The translations under genes and the position numbers were made by a program. The notes beneath the pieces are model-generated. The model was not told the DNA's origin, made no database searches, and worked only from the letters and a program-made list of their open reading frames with translations. A stretch of DNA of 64,000 nucleotides from Pandoraea anhela (GTDB lineage Bacteria; Pseudomonadota; Gammaproteobacteria; Burkholderiales; Burkholderiaceae). The stretch spans positions 62,001-126,000 of the forward strand of contig NZ_CABPSB010000017.1 of the NCBI RefSeq assembly GCF_902459655.1. The letters are read 5' to 3'. Below are positions 1 through 7,860 of the stretch, piece after piece (the stretch's first letter is position 1; every line of letters starts with the position of its first letter).

Positions 1-524
1 CGAAGAGCTATCTGTCGCGCGCCGGTCTGAACTATCAGAACCAGGCGGCACCGGCGGGCACGATGGCGTCGGTGAAGATCGGCGACAAGGTGATCCAGTC
101 GGTCGACGGCAAGGCGGCAGACGCGAAGGACAAGACCAAGGTGTTCGAGACCGACATGTCGGCTACGCTCAAGGCGGACGGCTACCCGGCGAAGGCCGAC
201 CCGGCGCAGATGAACAAGCCGATGGTCGTGGTCCTGCTGGCGATCCTCGTGATCTTCGTGACGATGGTGTATGGCCCGATCGCGGCGATGCTGGTGGAAA
301 TGTTCCCGACGCGTATCCGCTATACCTCGATGTCGCTGCCGTATCACATCGGTAACGGCTGGTTCGGCGGCTTCCTGCCGGCTACGGCATTCGCCATCGT
401 GGCGGCCAAGGGCGATATCTACTCCGGCCTGTGGTACCCGATCGTGATCGCGCTGATTACCTTCGTGATCGGCATGCTGTTCATCAAGGAGACGAAGGAC
501 GTCGACATCTACGCCAACGACTGA
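1..524 (+). CDS. MFS transporter, MHS-type symporter, C-terminal part (5' end outside window)
   Basis: The reading frame is open from the first bases and ends at TGA 522-524, so only the C-terminal ~173 residues are present. A soluble stretch (Lys/Asp-rich, positions 60-210) is followed by two to three hydrophobic segments. The loop MFPTRIRYTSMSLPYHIGNG is typical of the metabolite:H+ symporter branch of the major facilitator superfamily, where an Arg-containing motif follows the penultimate helix pair. The soluble insert before the last helices recalls MHS members with a long periplasmic or cytoplasmic loop. Substrate cannot be told from this fragment. A strong hairpin follows the stop. Family call is firm, subfamily moderate. 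Confidence 0.8.
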   Translation, partial: KSYLSRAGLNYQNQAAPAGTMASVKIGDKVIQSVDGKAADAKDKTKVFETDMSATLKADGYPAKADPAQMNKPMVVVLLAILVIFVTMVYGPIAAMLVEMFPTRIRYTSMSLPYHIGNGWFGGFLPATAFAIVAAKGDIYSGLWYPIVIALITFVIGMLFIKETKDVDIYAND

Positions 525-571
525 CGATGGCGTGACCTGCCCCGACACACGAGGCAGGTCAGGATGCGATG

Positions 572-601
572 CAACGCCGGGGCCTTCGGGTCCCGGCGTT
601 G
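572..601 (+). terminator. Hairpin after the MFS gene, probable terminator
   Basis: A perfect 10-bp stem (572-581 paired with 592-601) closes a 10-base loop. It lies 48 bases after the MFS stop. No long T-run follows, only TCGTT, so termination efficiency is uncertain. Confidence 0.55.
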
Positions 602-684
602 TCGTTGAAGAGGACGCCTTGGGGCGACCTCTTCAATCCCGATGAACGTCATCAGGATATTTTCATGATTTCGCAAAATACCTG

Positions 685-713
685 TTGACAGTCCATAGGG
701 GTCTACCTATAAT
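685..713 (+). promoter_or_regulatory. Consensus sigma-70 promoter of tRNA-Met
   Basis: TTGACA at 685-690 and TATAAT at 708-713 are both perfect consensus hexamers, separated by 17 bases. The tRNA begins 11 bases after the -10 box, as expected for a stable-RNA promoter with a very short leader. Confidence 0.85.
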
Positions 714-724
714 CTTTCTTCTAC

Positions 725-801
<77 letters not shown>

Positions 802-809
802 AATTTAAG

Positions 810-840
810 AACGGCTTCCAGCAATGGAAGCCGTTTTTTT
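810..840 (+). terminator. Rho-independent terminator of tRNA-Met
   Basis: An 11-bp perfect stem (810-820 with 825-835), a GCAA tetraloop and a following T-run make a textbook intrinsic terminator eight bases after the tRNA. Confidence 0.9.
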
Positions 841-1059
841 ATTCTCTTCCGAATCTCGATCGAACACGATTTCGTGTGCATCGTCATTGGGCTTGGCGAG
901 GTCGGCACCGTCCGCCGGCAATTCCCAGCCACACCATTAGGCCCTCACCCATAGGTCGGCAAGTCCGGCATCGCTTTCGATAATCCAACGCCTTGTAACG
1001 CAAAGTACGTCACGCTCAAAGTGCCACGATGAAGTCCCGCCATCCATTGGAGGAACATC

Positions 1060-1587
1060 ATGGACCCCGTATCGAACATCACGCCGCAAATCTCTAACGC
1101 ATCTACCGACACGTCGGTGCAACGCACCTCAACGCCAAACGTGGGAGCCCTGCCATCAGACCTGATGTCCGTGCAACTGTCTCCTCAGTCTTCAATGGGG
1201 GTGTCTGAGCAGCCCCTCGCAGGGATTCGCTTTCTCTCCAAGTCCGATAAGGACTTCTGGACGAGAGCAATTCGATTGGGAAATCAATCAAGTGACTGGA
1301 ACGCATTCTGCCTCCACACCCACATACACTTCTTGCACGGACACAACCGCGATAGGGGGGACACCAACGTTCGGCACTCGGTGTTGGTACTGCTCGCTGG
1401 CAGTCTGGGACATTTGGATGCTCAGGCGCGTCTCCCTGGGCTTCAATGCATCCTGACAGATGAGCCTTACGGATGGAGCGCGGTCAACGAAGCAGTCAAG
1501 ACAGGACAGCTCGACCTCAATATACTGCCGCCAGGCGACGAAACGATTGTCCGCGAACTCTTCGTCAAAGCACGCATCCCCAGTTAA
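1060..1587 (+). CDS. Unrecognised 175-residue protein
   Basis: I do not recognise this protein. The start is supported by a GGAGG-like ribosome site eight bases before the ATG. Residues 1-60 are rich in Ser, Thr, Pro, Gln and Asn and nearly free of Lys, which suggests a disordered leader. The rest is mixed, with a His-rich patch near residue 87 (HTHIHFLHGH). No signal peptide or membrane helix is evident. The reading frame is visibly less GC-rich than its neighbours and sits just behind a tRNA gene, which fits acquired DNA. A disordered Ser/Thr/Pro leader is also seen in type III effectors, but no secretion genes are nearby, so that idea is only a possibility. The overlapping opposite-strand frame 1288-1689 is less likely. 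Confidence 0.4.
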   Translation: MDPVSNITPQISNASTDTSVQRTSTPNVGALPSDLMSVQLSPQSSMGVSEQPLAGIRFLSKSDKDFWTRAIRLGNQSSDWNAFCLHTHIHFLHGHNRDRGDTNVRHSVLVLLAGSLGHLDAQARLPGLQCILTDEPYGWSAVNEAVKTGQLDLNILPPGDETIVRELFVKARIPS

Positions 1588-1722
1588 GTCCGCCATGTTG
1601 ACCGAGCCGGTCATTTCGGCAGCGCCGCTTACCGATGCATCGGGGACTGCACGCCCATCCCCGATGCACGAAACATAGCGTGGCGACAATCGCCGCCGAT
1701 GCCTTCGCGGCGCCCCGCCTAA

Positions 1723-2118
1723 TCAATCGAAGTCGAACATCTCGAATAGCGACTTCTTTTTGCGCGGGCGGTCGTAATAGCGACGGCGGTTGTCGTCGCC
1801 ATGTTGGCGGTCGTGACTGTCACGTTTGTCACGATTGTCACGATTGTCGCGACGCTCCCAATACCCTCGATCGTCGTCGCGATACTCCTGCGCGTTCGCA
1901 TGGCCATTCGAACGCCCGCCGGACTCGCGACGACTCCTGTCATGCTCGCCCCGGACCATCGGGGCCGACGCCGCCGCCGCGCCATCCGTGCGCTCAATCA
2001 ACTTGTCCAACTCGCCCCGATCCAACCATACGCCACGACAGTTCGGACAGTAATCGATCTCCACTCCCTGACGCTCCGTCATCAGCAAATCCGGGGTACC
2101 GCACACAGGACATTTCAT
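1723..2118 (-). CDS. TFIIB-type zinc-ribbon protein
   Basis: A 131-residue protein. Residues 1-45 hold two CxxC knuckles, CPVC near the N-terminus and CPNC about 20 residues later, followed by RGVWLDRGELDKLIE. This is the signature of the small bacterial zinc-ribbon family called zf-TFIIB. After that comes a long, very charged low-complexity tail of Arg, Asp and Asn (RDNRDNRDKRD and similar), ending in a basic patch and FEMFDFD. The domain is known to bind zinc, but its cellular role is not established. The tail is presumably disordered and may contact nucleic acid. It reads alone and converges on the unrecognised gene upstream. Confidence 0.85.
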   Translation of the reverse strand: MKCPVCGTPDLLMTERQGVEIDYCPNCRGVWLDRGELDKLIERTDGAAAASAPMVRGEHDRSRRESGGRSNGHANAQEYRDDDRGYWERRDNRDNRDKRDSHDRQHGDDNRRRYYDRPRKKKSLFEMFDFD

Positions 2119-2273
2119 CGTTTGGCTCCGTTACGTAAAAGACAACGCCTTCAATGTATCGGGCACGTGGCGACGGAAAAACCTGCATTTTTATTCACTT
2201 AACTTCGATATTTTCGAACTGTCCCGAATACAGCGCGATGGGCCGGTCTCGCCCGCCTCCCCCTTGCTCCGGA

Positions 2274-2309
2274 CGAAAAAAAGCGGTGCCGACGTTTGTC
2301 GGCACCGCT
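2274..2309 (-). terminator. Rho-independent terminator of the TerC-family gene
   Basis: Read on the minus strand, a perfect 12-bp stem (2298-2309 with 2282-2293) and a 4-base loop are followed by a run of T (the A-run at 2275-2281 on the plus strand). It lies about 100 bases after the stop of the minus-strand gene. Confidence 0.88.
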
Positions 2310-2406
2310 GCCTTTATGCGCGATCACTCACTGATCGCACCCGATCGACTGCGGGAGGCTACCGGGAACCCGAGGGCTTCCCTTGGTGAACCACTTAATG
2401 CACTAC

Positions 2407-3189
2407 TTAGTGCACCACCCGCGCCTTCTGCGCCTCGCGACGCGCCTTGGCCCGGCGCGTGAGCATGTTCAGTCCCTCGACGAACGCCGAGAAAGCCATG
2501 GCCGCGTAGATGTAACCCTTCGGGATGTGCGAGCCGAACCCTTCCGCGATCAGCGTCATCCCGATCACCAGCAGGAAGCCCAGCGCCAGCATGACCACGG
2601 TCGGATTTGCCGCGATGAAGCGCGAGAGCGGTCCCGCCATGAACAACATCGCCGTCACGGCGGCAATCACCGCAATGAACATGATCGGGATGTGCTCGGT
2701 CATGCCCACGGCCGTCACGATACTGTCGATCGAGAACACGATGTCGAGCATGATGATCTGCAATACGGCCGCCCGCGCCGTGATCGTCGCGAGCGCCCCC
2801 GCGCCCGAGCCGCCTTCGGCATGCCCCTCATCGTCGCCACTGCCCAGCGCCACGTGATGATGCATCTCCTTCGTCGCCTTCCAGACGAGGAAAAGCCCCC
2901 CCGCGATCAGGATCAGGTCGCGCCAGGAGAACCCGTGCCCGAACATTTCGAACAGCGGCGCCGTCAGCTTGGCGATCCACGCCACCGTGCCCAGCAACGC
3001 CAGGCGCATGATCAGCGCCAGCGCAATACCCATCTTCTGGGTGCGCGCACGCATCGACACCGGCAATTTGTTGGTCAGGATCGAGATGAAGATCAGGTTG
3101 TCGATGCCGAGCACGACCTCCATGACCACCAGCGTAACAAGCGCCGCCCACACCGCCGGGTCGGCCGCCAAAGCAAGTAGATAGTCCAT
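2407..3189 (-). CDS. TerC-family integral membrane protein
   Basis: A 260-residue protein with about seven hydrophobic segments. The family hallmark is present twice: an acidic membrane motif near the N-terminus ([12 protein letters not shown]) and its partner near residue 135 ([16 protein letters not shown]). A His/Gly/Asp-rich loop (residues ~115-130) separates the halves. TerC-family proteins such as Alx and YkoY are linked to manganese export or metal loading; the name comes from tellurite resistance, but most members have no such role. The ATG at 3189 is preferred over an upstream frame start because the protein then begins at the first helix. It is transcribed away from the NhaR-like regulator, with a shared control region, and ends at a strong terminator. 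Confidence 0.88.
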   Translation of the reverse strand: MDYLLALAADPAVWAALVTLVVMEVVLGIDNLIFISILTNKLPVSMRARTQKMGIALALIMRLALLGTVAWIAKLTAPLFEMFGHGFSWRDLILIAGGLFLVWKATKEMHHHVALGSGDDEGHAEGGSGAGALATITARAAVLQIIMLDIVFSIDSIVTAVGMTEHIPIMFIAVIAAVTAMLFMAGPLSRFIAANPTVVMLALGFLLVIGMTLIAEGFGSHIPKGYIYAAMAFSAFVEGLNMLTRRAKARREAQKARVVH

Positions 3190-3260
3190 ATAGGCGCCAG
3201 AGTTTTCCGTTTGGTTATCGGTGCATCCGCCGCCCTCAGGCCGCGGACCTCCCTTCGTCT

Positions 3261-3361
3261 CCCGCACCAAACGTCAGGTGCGGGCTCAGGACAGCATCAT
3301 CGTCGAACTCATGTTTCGTAAAAACCAGCTATATACTTCAATTTGGTTCGGTTTTTACGAA
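3261..3361. promoter_or_regulatory. Divergent control region: LysR-type box and long inverted repeat
   Basis: Two 12-base arms, TTCGTAAAAACC at 3315-3326 and GGTTTTTACGAA at 3350-3361, form a perfect inverted repeat with a 23-base spacer. The right arm lies within TTCG-N7-CGAA (3347-3361), which fits the T-N11-A LysR box. It ends 11 bases before the regulator's start codon and lies ~126-172 bases before the TerC-family gene. A further 8-bp stem (3261-3268 with 3277-3284) sits in the probable TerC leader. I looked for a yybP-ykoY manganese riboswitch and did not recognise one. Binding by the adjacent regulator is inferred. Confidence 0.65.
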
Positions 3362-3372
3362 GCATTCCTGCC

Positions 3373-4383
3373 ATGTTGAATTACCGCCATCTCTATTACT
3401 TCTGGGTAGTCGTCAAGGAAGGCGGCTTTGCCCGCGCCGCCGAGCGCCTCGACATGGCCGTGCAGACGATCAGCGCGCAGGTTCGCGAGCTGGAAAAGTC
3501 GCTGGGTCACCAACTGCTCAAACCCCTGGGGCGGGGGGTGACGATGACCGAACCGGGTCAGGCCGCCTTTCGCCGCGCCGAGGAGATTTTCCGCCTCGGC
3601 CAGTCGATTCCGGACGATGTCCGCGAAGCCGCAAGCGGCCGGGTCGCGCGCCTCTCGGTCGGCCTCGCCGACGGCATCTCGAAACTCGCCGCTCACGCCA
3701 TTCTCGCACCTGTCCTGGGCACGCCTTCGCTGCGACTCGTTTGCCACGAAGGCGAGCACGAACAACTGCTTGCCGAACTCGCGCTGCATAAGCTCGACCT
3801 CGTGCTCGCGAGCCAACCCGCGCCGTACAACCCTACCCTGCGGCTGGCAAGCGAACGTCTGGTCGATTCGCCGGTCGACTGGTATGGACCAGCGTCGATC
3901 GTGCGCAACATCTCGCGCGACACCTTTCCACAATGCCTGACGACACTGCCCGTATTATTGCCGACCGGCCACTCGGCGCTACGCGCCCGGCTCGATCAGT
4001 GGTTCGAGGGGCTGGGCATCCGCCCGCATATCGTCGGCGAGTTCGAGGACAGCGCATTGATGGCGGTATTCGCCACGCGCGGTCTGGGCGTGTTTCCGCT
4101 CAGCGAAGCCGGCGCGGGCGACGTCTCCGTGCTGCGCGGCTTGCGCTGGCTGGGCCGCCCGCAAGACGTGCACGAGGAGGTCCACGCCATTCGCTCGCGG
4201 CGCGGCGAGGGTCATCCGCTCGTGGCTCGCATTATCGGCCATCCCCTCGGCCATCCCCTCGGCCATGCACATGGCCACGCCCAGGACATCGTCGACGATC
4301 CGACGCCCGGTTCTGCTATAAGAACGAGTGACGTGCCATCCGCGCCGTCGTCATCTGCAAGGAAACCCCATGTCGAGTCGTAG
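3373..4383 (+). CDS. NhaR-like LysR-family transcriptional regulator with His-rich tail
   Basis: A 336-residue LysR regulator. Residues 1-60 form the winged helix-turn-helix (MLNYRHLYYFWVVVKEGGF, then AVQTISAQVRELEKSLG), and the opening LNYRHLYYF is characteristic of NhaR. The effector-binding domain covers roughly residues 90-290. The tail is odd: two copies of a 12-base repeat give HPLGHPLGHAHGHA, a His-rich stretch able to bind divalent metal, followed by a disordered Ser/Pro end. ATG 3373 is chosen over 3343 because the domain starts there and the operator then lies outside the gene. NhaR senses sodium in E. coli; pairing with a TerC-family gene suggests an ion-response role here. It overlaps the next gene by 14 bases. 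Confidence 0.85.
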   Translation: MLNYRHLYYFWVVVKEGGFARAAERLDMAVQTISAQVRELEKSLGHQLLKPLGRGVTMTEPGQAAFRRAEEIFRLGQSIPDDVREAASGRVARLSVGLADGISKLAAHAILAPVLGTPSLRLVCHEGEHEQLLAELALHKLDLVLASQPAPYNPTLRLASERLVDSPVDWYGPASIVRNISRDTFPQCLTTLPVLLPTGHSALRARLDQWFEGLGIRPHIVGEFEDSALMAVFATRGLGVFPLSEAGAGDVSVLRGLRWLGRPQDVHEEVHAIRSRRGEGHPLVARIIGHPLGHPLGHAHGHAQDIVDDPTPGSAIRTSDVPSAPSSSARKPHVES

Positions 4384-5440
4384 CGACCAGCGCAAGTTTT
4401 TCCACCTGATGTTGTTCGTCGTGACCATCGTGTTCGGCTGGATTCTGTTTCCCCTGTTCGGCGCGATCTTCTGGGGGACGATTCTCGCCGTGCTGTTCCA
4501 GCCGGTGCAGCGTCGCATGCTGACGCGCATGCGCGGACGCCCCAACCTCGCCGCGCTCACCACGCTCGCGCTGATTCTGGTGATCGTCATCCTGCCGCTC
4601 ACGCTCGTCGTGGGCATGCTGACGCAGGAAATCAGCACGGCACTCGTGCGCTTTCGTACCGATTTGCCGCAGCTCACGGTCGCTTTCCAGCAACTGCTCG
4701 ACCGCCTGCCCGCGAGCGTTCATCGGATCATGGATCTCGCCGGCGTGCAGGACGTCAACGCCATCCAGCAGAAGCTCGGCGACGGCGCCGCACAGATCGG
4801 CCGCCTCGTCGCCGTCTACCTGGTGAGCATCGGCCAGAACACGGCGCAATTGCTCGTGAGCTTCGGCGTGATGCTCTATCTGCTGTTTTTCCTCCTGCGC
4901 GACGGCACGGCGCTCGGCGCCATGGTGCGCCGCGCGCTACCGCTCGACGAACGTCACAAGAGTCAGTTGATCCGTCAGTTCACCACCGTCGTGCGCGCAA
5001 CGGTCAAAGGCAATATCGCGGTAGCCGTCGCACAAGGGGCGCTCGGGGGCTTCATCTTCGCCGTGCTCGGTATTCAGGGATATGTGCTGGCGGCCGTGGT
5101 GATGGCCTTTCTGTCGCTGCTGCCCGCCGTCGGCGCGGCCGTCGTGTGGGTGCCCGTCGGGATCTGGCTGCTGCTCTCGGGAGACATCTGGAAGGCGATC
5201 ATTCTGTTCGCGTTCTGCGGCACCATCGTCAGTCTGGTGGACAACGTATTGCGCCCGATTCTGGTGGGCAAGGACACCAAGCTGCCCGACTGGGTCGTGC
5301 TGATCTCTACCCTCGGGGGCATGTCGCTCATCGGATTGACGGGCTTTGTGATCGGGCCGCTGATCGCGGCGCTGTTCATCGCCAGTTGGAACATCTACAC
5401 GCGCTTGCGCGACGACGACGAGGGCGCCGACGCAGGCTGA
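4370..5440 (+). CDS. AI-2E family transporter (YdiK/PerM-type membrane protein)
   Basis: A 356-residue protein with about eight membrane helices. Two helices at the N-terminus are followed by a soluble amphipathic stretch (residues ~70-150), then further helices including a conserved stretch around VDNVLRPILVGKDTKLPDWV, which is diagnostic of the AI-2E/PerM family. The family was named for TqsA, an autoinducer-2 exporter, but members also include Na+/H+ antiporters and many proteins without known substrate. ATG 4370 follows an AAGGAA ribosome site and overlaps the end of the upstream regulator, so the two genes are probably co-transcribed. An antiporter role would fit a NhaR-like regulator, but that is inference. 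Confidence 0.85.
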   Translation: MSSRSDQRKFFHLMLFVVTIVFGWILFPLFGAIFWGTILAVLFQPVQRRMLTRMRGRPNLAALTTLALILVIVILPLTLVVGMLTQEISTALVRFRTDLPQLTVAFQQLLDRLPASVHRIMDLAGVQDVNAIQQKLGDGAAQIGRLVAVYLVSIGQNTAQLLVSFGVMLYLLFFLLRDGTALGAMVRRALPLDERHKSQLIRQFTTVVRATVKGNIAVAVAQGALGGFIFAVLGIQGYVLAAVVMAFLSLLPAVGAAVVWVPVGIWLLLSGDIWKAIILFAFCGTIVSLVDNVLRPILVGKDTKLPDWVVLISTLGGMSLIGLTGFVIGPLIAALFIASWNIYTRLRDDDEGADAG

Positions 5441-5700
5441 CATGGCATGACGATCTGCAACGTCGGCGACGCCTTGCCGACGCCCGACACCCTACGTCCT
5501 ACGCCCGGCACCGTTCCGGGCGAATGGCGTCATTGTCTGCGGCCGACGCAAGCCATGCCAGCCGCGCCCGTCATCCCGCCCCGGCTGGCCGCGCCCGCGT
5601 TACCGGGCTATCGAGATAGCAGCCGGGCGCGTTACCGCCTGAGCGTCTGACCGCTTCAGGGCGCGGGCGCTTCAGGGCCTCGGTGCTGCCCCCGACGCGT

Positions 5701-5727
5701 TACGGCGTCTACGGCGTCTACGGCGTC
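5701..5727. repeat. Three tandem 9-base repeats
   Basis: TACGGCGTC occurs three times without gap. The last copy and part of the second overlap the end of the minus-strand TPR gene, whose stop codon (5718-5720) falls at a repeat junction. Copy-number change could therefore shift the C-terminus by three residues. Confidence 0.9.
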
Positions 5728-7304
5728 GAAACCGCGTCGACATCGCGCGAGGCCAGCGCGGCGACCTCCTGAGCGATCTGCGCCATCACGGCATCCCAGT
5801 CGCCGCGCGCAGGCTGACGGAAGAGCGAGACGCTCGCATACCAGTCGCTGTCGCGCCGCGACAACTGCCAGCGCCAGTCCGGCGTGTAGTTCAGCGGCAC
5901 CCACACCGGCTTGCCCAGCGCTCCGGCCAAATGCACCACAGCCGTGTCGGCGGCGATCACCAGATCCATCTGCGCGATGACGGCCGCCGTCTCGGCGAAG
6001 TCGCTGAGTTTGGAGCCAATGTCGTGCACGTTACCGTGCGCCTTGCGATAGCGCTCGAGTTCCGCATGCTCTTCGTCGGTCGCGTCGACCTGCAACGAAT
6101 ACCACTGGGCCTTTGTGGCGAACAACGACGCCCAATGCGCGAGCGGGATATCGCGTCCCGGCGGGAACGGACGCGTACGCCACACGAAACCGACACGCAG
6201 CGCCCCCTCGGGCTTCGCGCCGAGCAAGGACCGCCAGATGGTCTCGCGCCCTGCGCTGGCGCGCAGATATGGCGAATGCATGGCCACATTGCCGCCCGTC
6301 CTGAGCAAATGCGGCAGACTGAGCAACGGCATCTGCAAGTCGAACGACGGCACCGGCATATGCTCGCCGAGCACCGTCACACCGCGTGCGAAGCCGCCCA
6401 GCAACGTCACGAGCGGCGCCTGTACCGACAGCACCACCGTCGCGCCCATCTCCACCAGACTCGGCACGAAGCGCACGAACTGCAACGTATCGCCGAACCC
6501 CTGCTCGCTATAGACGAATACGCGCTTGCCCGCCAGCGACGTCTTGCCGTCCCAGAGACGATCGTTGAAACGCCGCTGCTGAACGCCGTCCTGCCAGCGC
6601 CACTCGTAATCGTGCCAGCCGTGCTCGAAGTCGCCGAGCAGCAAATGCGTCTGCGCACGGTTCGTGCGCGCGCCGGCATGGTTCGGCGAGAGCTTCACGG
6701 CCTGATGCAGGCATTGCAGGGCATCGTCGAACGCATGCCGCTCGCGCAGCGCTACGCCCAGATTCACGAGCGGATCGGGTTGCGCAGGCGCGATGGTGTT
6801 GGCGAGCCGGTAAGCGGCGATCTCTTCGTCGAACCGTCCCAGCGCGCCGAGCGCACGGCCCCGGTTGAAGTGCGCCTGCCACAATGCGGGCGCCTTGGCC
6901 GCCGTGCGTTCGAACCAGACGAGCGCGCGTGCGTTATCGCCCGCCTGCGCCCACGTCATTCCGATGGTGTGCAGCGTGCCGATGACGTCCGGCGACTGCT
7001 GCACCGTCGCTTCGAACAGCGCTTCGGTGCGCATGTGACGGCCGGCCTGGAGGCTCGCCATCGCGGCGTCGAACGTCGCCTGTGCGCCAGGGTGCGGCAC
7101 GAGCGCCAGCAGACGATCGAAAGCGTCTGCCGCCGACTCGAAAGCGCCGGTACGCAACGAAACGTACGCGAGGCCCTCCAGCGCGGGCAGAAATTCAGGG
7201 GATTGTTTCAGAACTTGTCGTAACTCGGCGATCGCCTCGTCGAGCCGGCCGGCGGCACTCAGTTGTCGTGCACGCTCGCAACGCGCATCTAATGGCGTCG
7301 TCAT
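5718..7304 (-). CDS. TPR-repeat protein with glycosyltransferase-like C-terminal domain
   Basis: A 528-residue protein in two parts. Residues ~5-235 are tandem 34-residue tetratricopeptide helices (for example AGRLDEAIAELRQVLKQSP and FDDALQCLHQAVKLSP). Residues ~265-520 have a GT-B type fold resembling the heptosyltransferase (GT9) family, with EQGFGDTLQFVRF at its start and AADTAVVHLAGALGKPVWV near the end. Such TPR-GT fusions are common in betaproteobacteria and are thought to act on protein or surface glycans, but the acceptor is unknown. Start 7304 is chosen because an AAGG lies nine bases upstream and the TPR begins directly. No signal peptide is seen, so it is probably cytosolic. It diverges from the ABC permease gene. 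Confidence 0.8.
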   Translation of the reverse strand: MTTPLDARCERARQLSAAGRLDEAIAELRQVLKQSPEFLPALEGLAYVSLRTGAFESAADAFDRLLALVPHPGAQATFDAAMASLQAGRHMRTEALFEATVQQSPDVIGTLHTIGMTWAQAGDNARALVWFERTAAKAPALWQAHFNRGRALGALGRFDEEIAAYRLANTIAPAQPDPLVNLGVALRERHAFDDALQCLHQAVKLSPNHAGARTNRAQTHLLLGDFEHGWHDYEWRWQDGVQQRRFNDRLWDGKTSLAGKRVFVYSEQGFGDTLQFVRFVPSLVEMGATVVLSVQAPLVTLLGGFARGVTVLGEHMPVPSFDLQMPLLSLPHLLRTGGNVAMHSPYLRASAGRETIWRSLLGAKPEGALRVGFVWRTRPFPPGRDIPLAHWASLFATKAQWYSLQVDATDEEHAELERYRKAHGNVHDIGSKLSDFAETAAVIAQMDLVIAADTAVVHLAGALGKPVWVPLNYTPDWRWQLSRRDSDWYASVSLFRQPARGDWDAVMAQIAQEVAALASRDVDAVSTP

Positions 7305-7860
7305 GCGGCGCATCCTTGCTTGTGTGGGAATTGGAGAAGACGGGCCGGCAAGCCATGGAAACACCCGGGGCCGTACGGCCATAAGGCAGCCCCTCGGCAA
7401 CAGGCGCCGTAGCCCGAATAAGCGGTGCACACTACACGACCGCACGGCACGAAGCAAGCCGCGGGGATTGGTCTTCGCAACGCCAATAAAGTTCACGCGC
7501 TTCACGGTTCACGCCCCACCTCCCCGCGCCGGTTCCAGTCGCCGGGCCGGGCAAAGCCACCGTCATGCCATCCCCCGGCGTTCCCCCCAAGGATTCAGGC
7601 GCTTTTCGGAAGCGTCATCGGTCGGGGCGAGACCACGTATCGACCAGCGAAACCGCACCCTCCCGCAGTGCAGCATAAATACCACAGTCGCTCGTCGGGG
7701 ACGAGGTTTGCCAACCAATGACACCGGCTTTAACATCTTTTTACGGGGCAATCTGGTAGCATCCGCTGCCGTCGCTGCACACGCGCATCGTCGCTGCCGC
7801 GCTGCACACCGACGCTCCAGTTCTGTTGTCCGTCCGAACCCTCATCCGAACGAGGTCTTG
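7305..7860. other. 556-base intergenic region with a predicted plus-strand promoter
   Basis: No convincing gene is visible here; the open frames on both strands lack family resemblance and ribosome sites. The notable element is TTGCCA (7708-7713), 17 bases, then TAACAT (7731-7736), a good sigma-70 match that would give a ~120-base leader for the ABC permease gene. I saw no strong hairpin or terminator. Confidence 0.5.

Noticed and set aside
3190-3314. A yybP-ykoY manganese riboswitch ahead of the TerC-family gene
   Set aside because: An 8-bp hairpin is present, but I did not recognise the conserved riboswitch core. A covariance-model search would decide.
5447-5650. A 67-codon open frame after the AI-2E transporter gene
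   Set aside because: Pro/Ala/Arg-biased, no ribosome site, no family; the 277-base gap looks non-coding.
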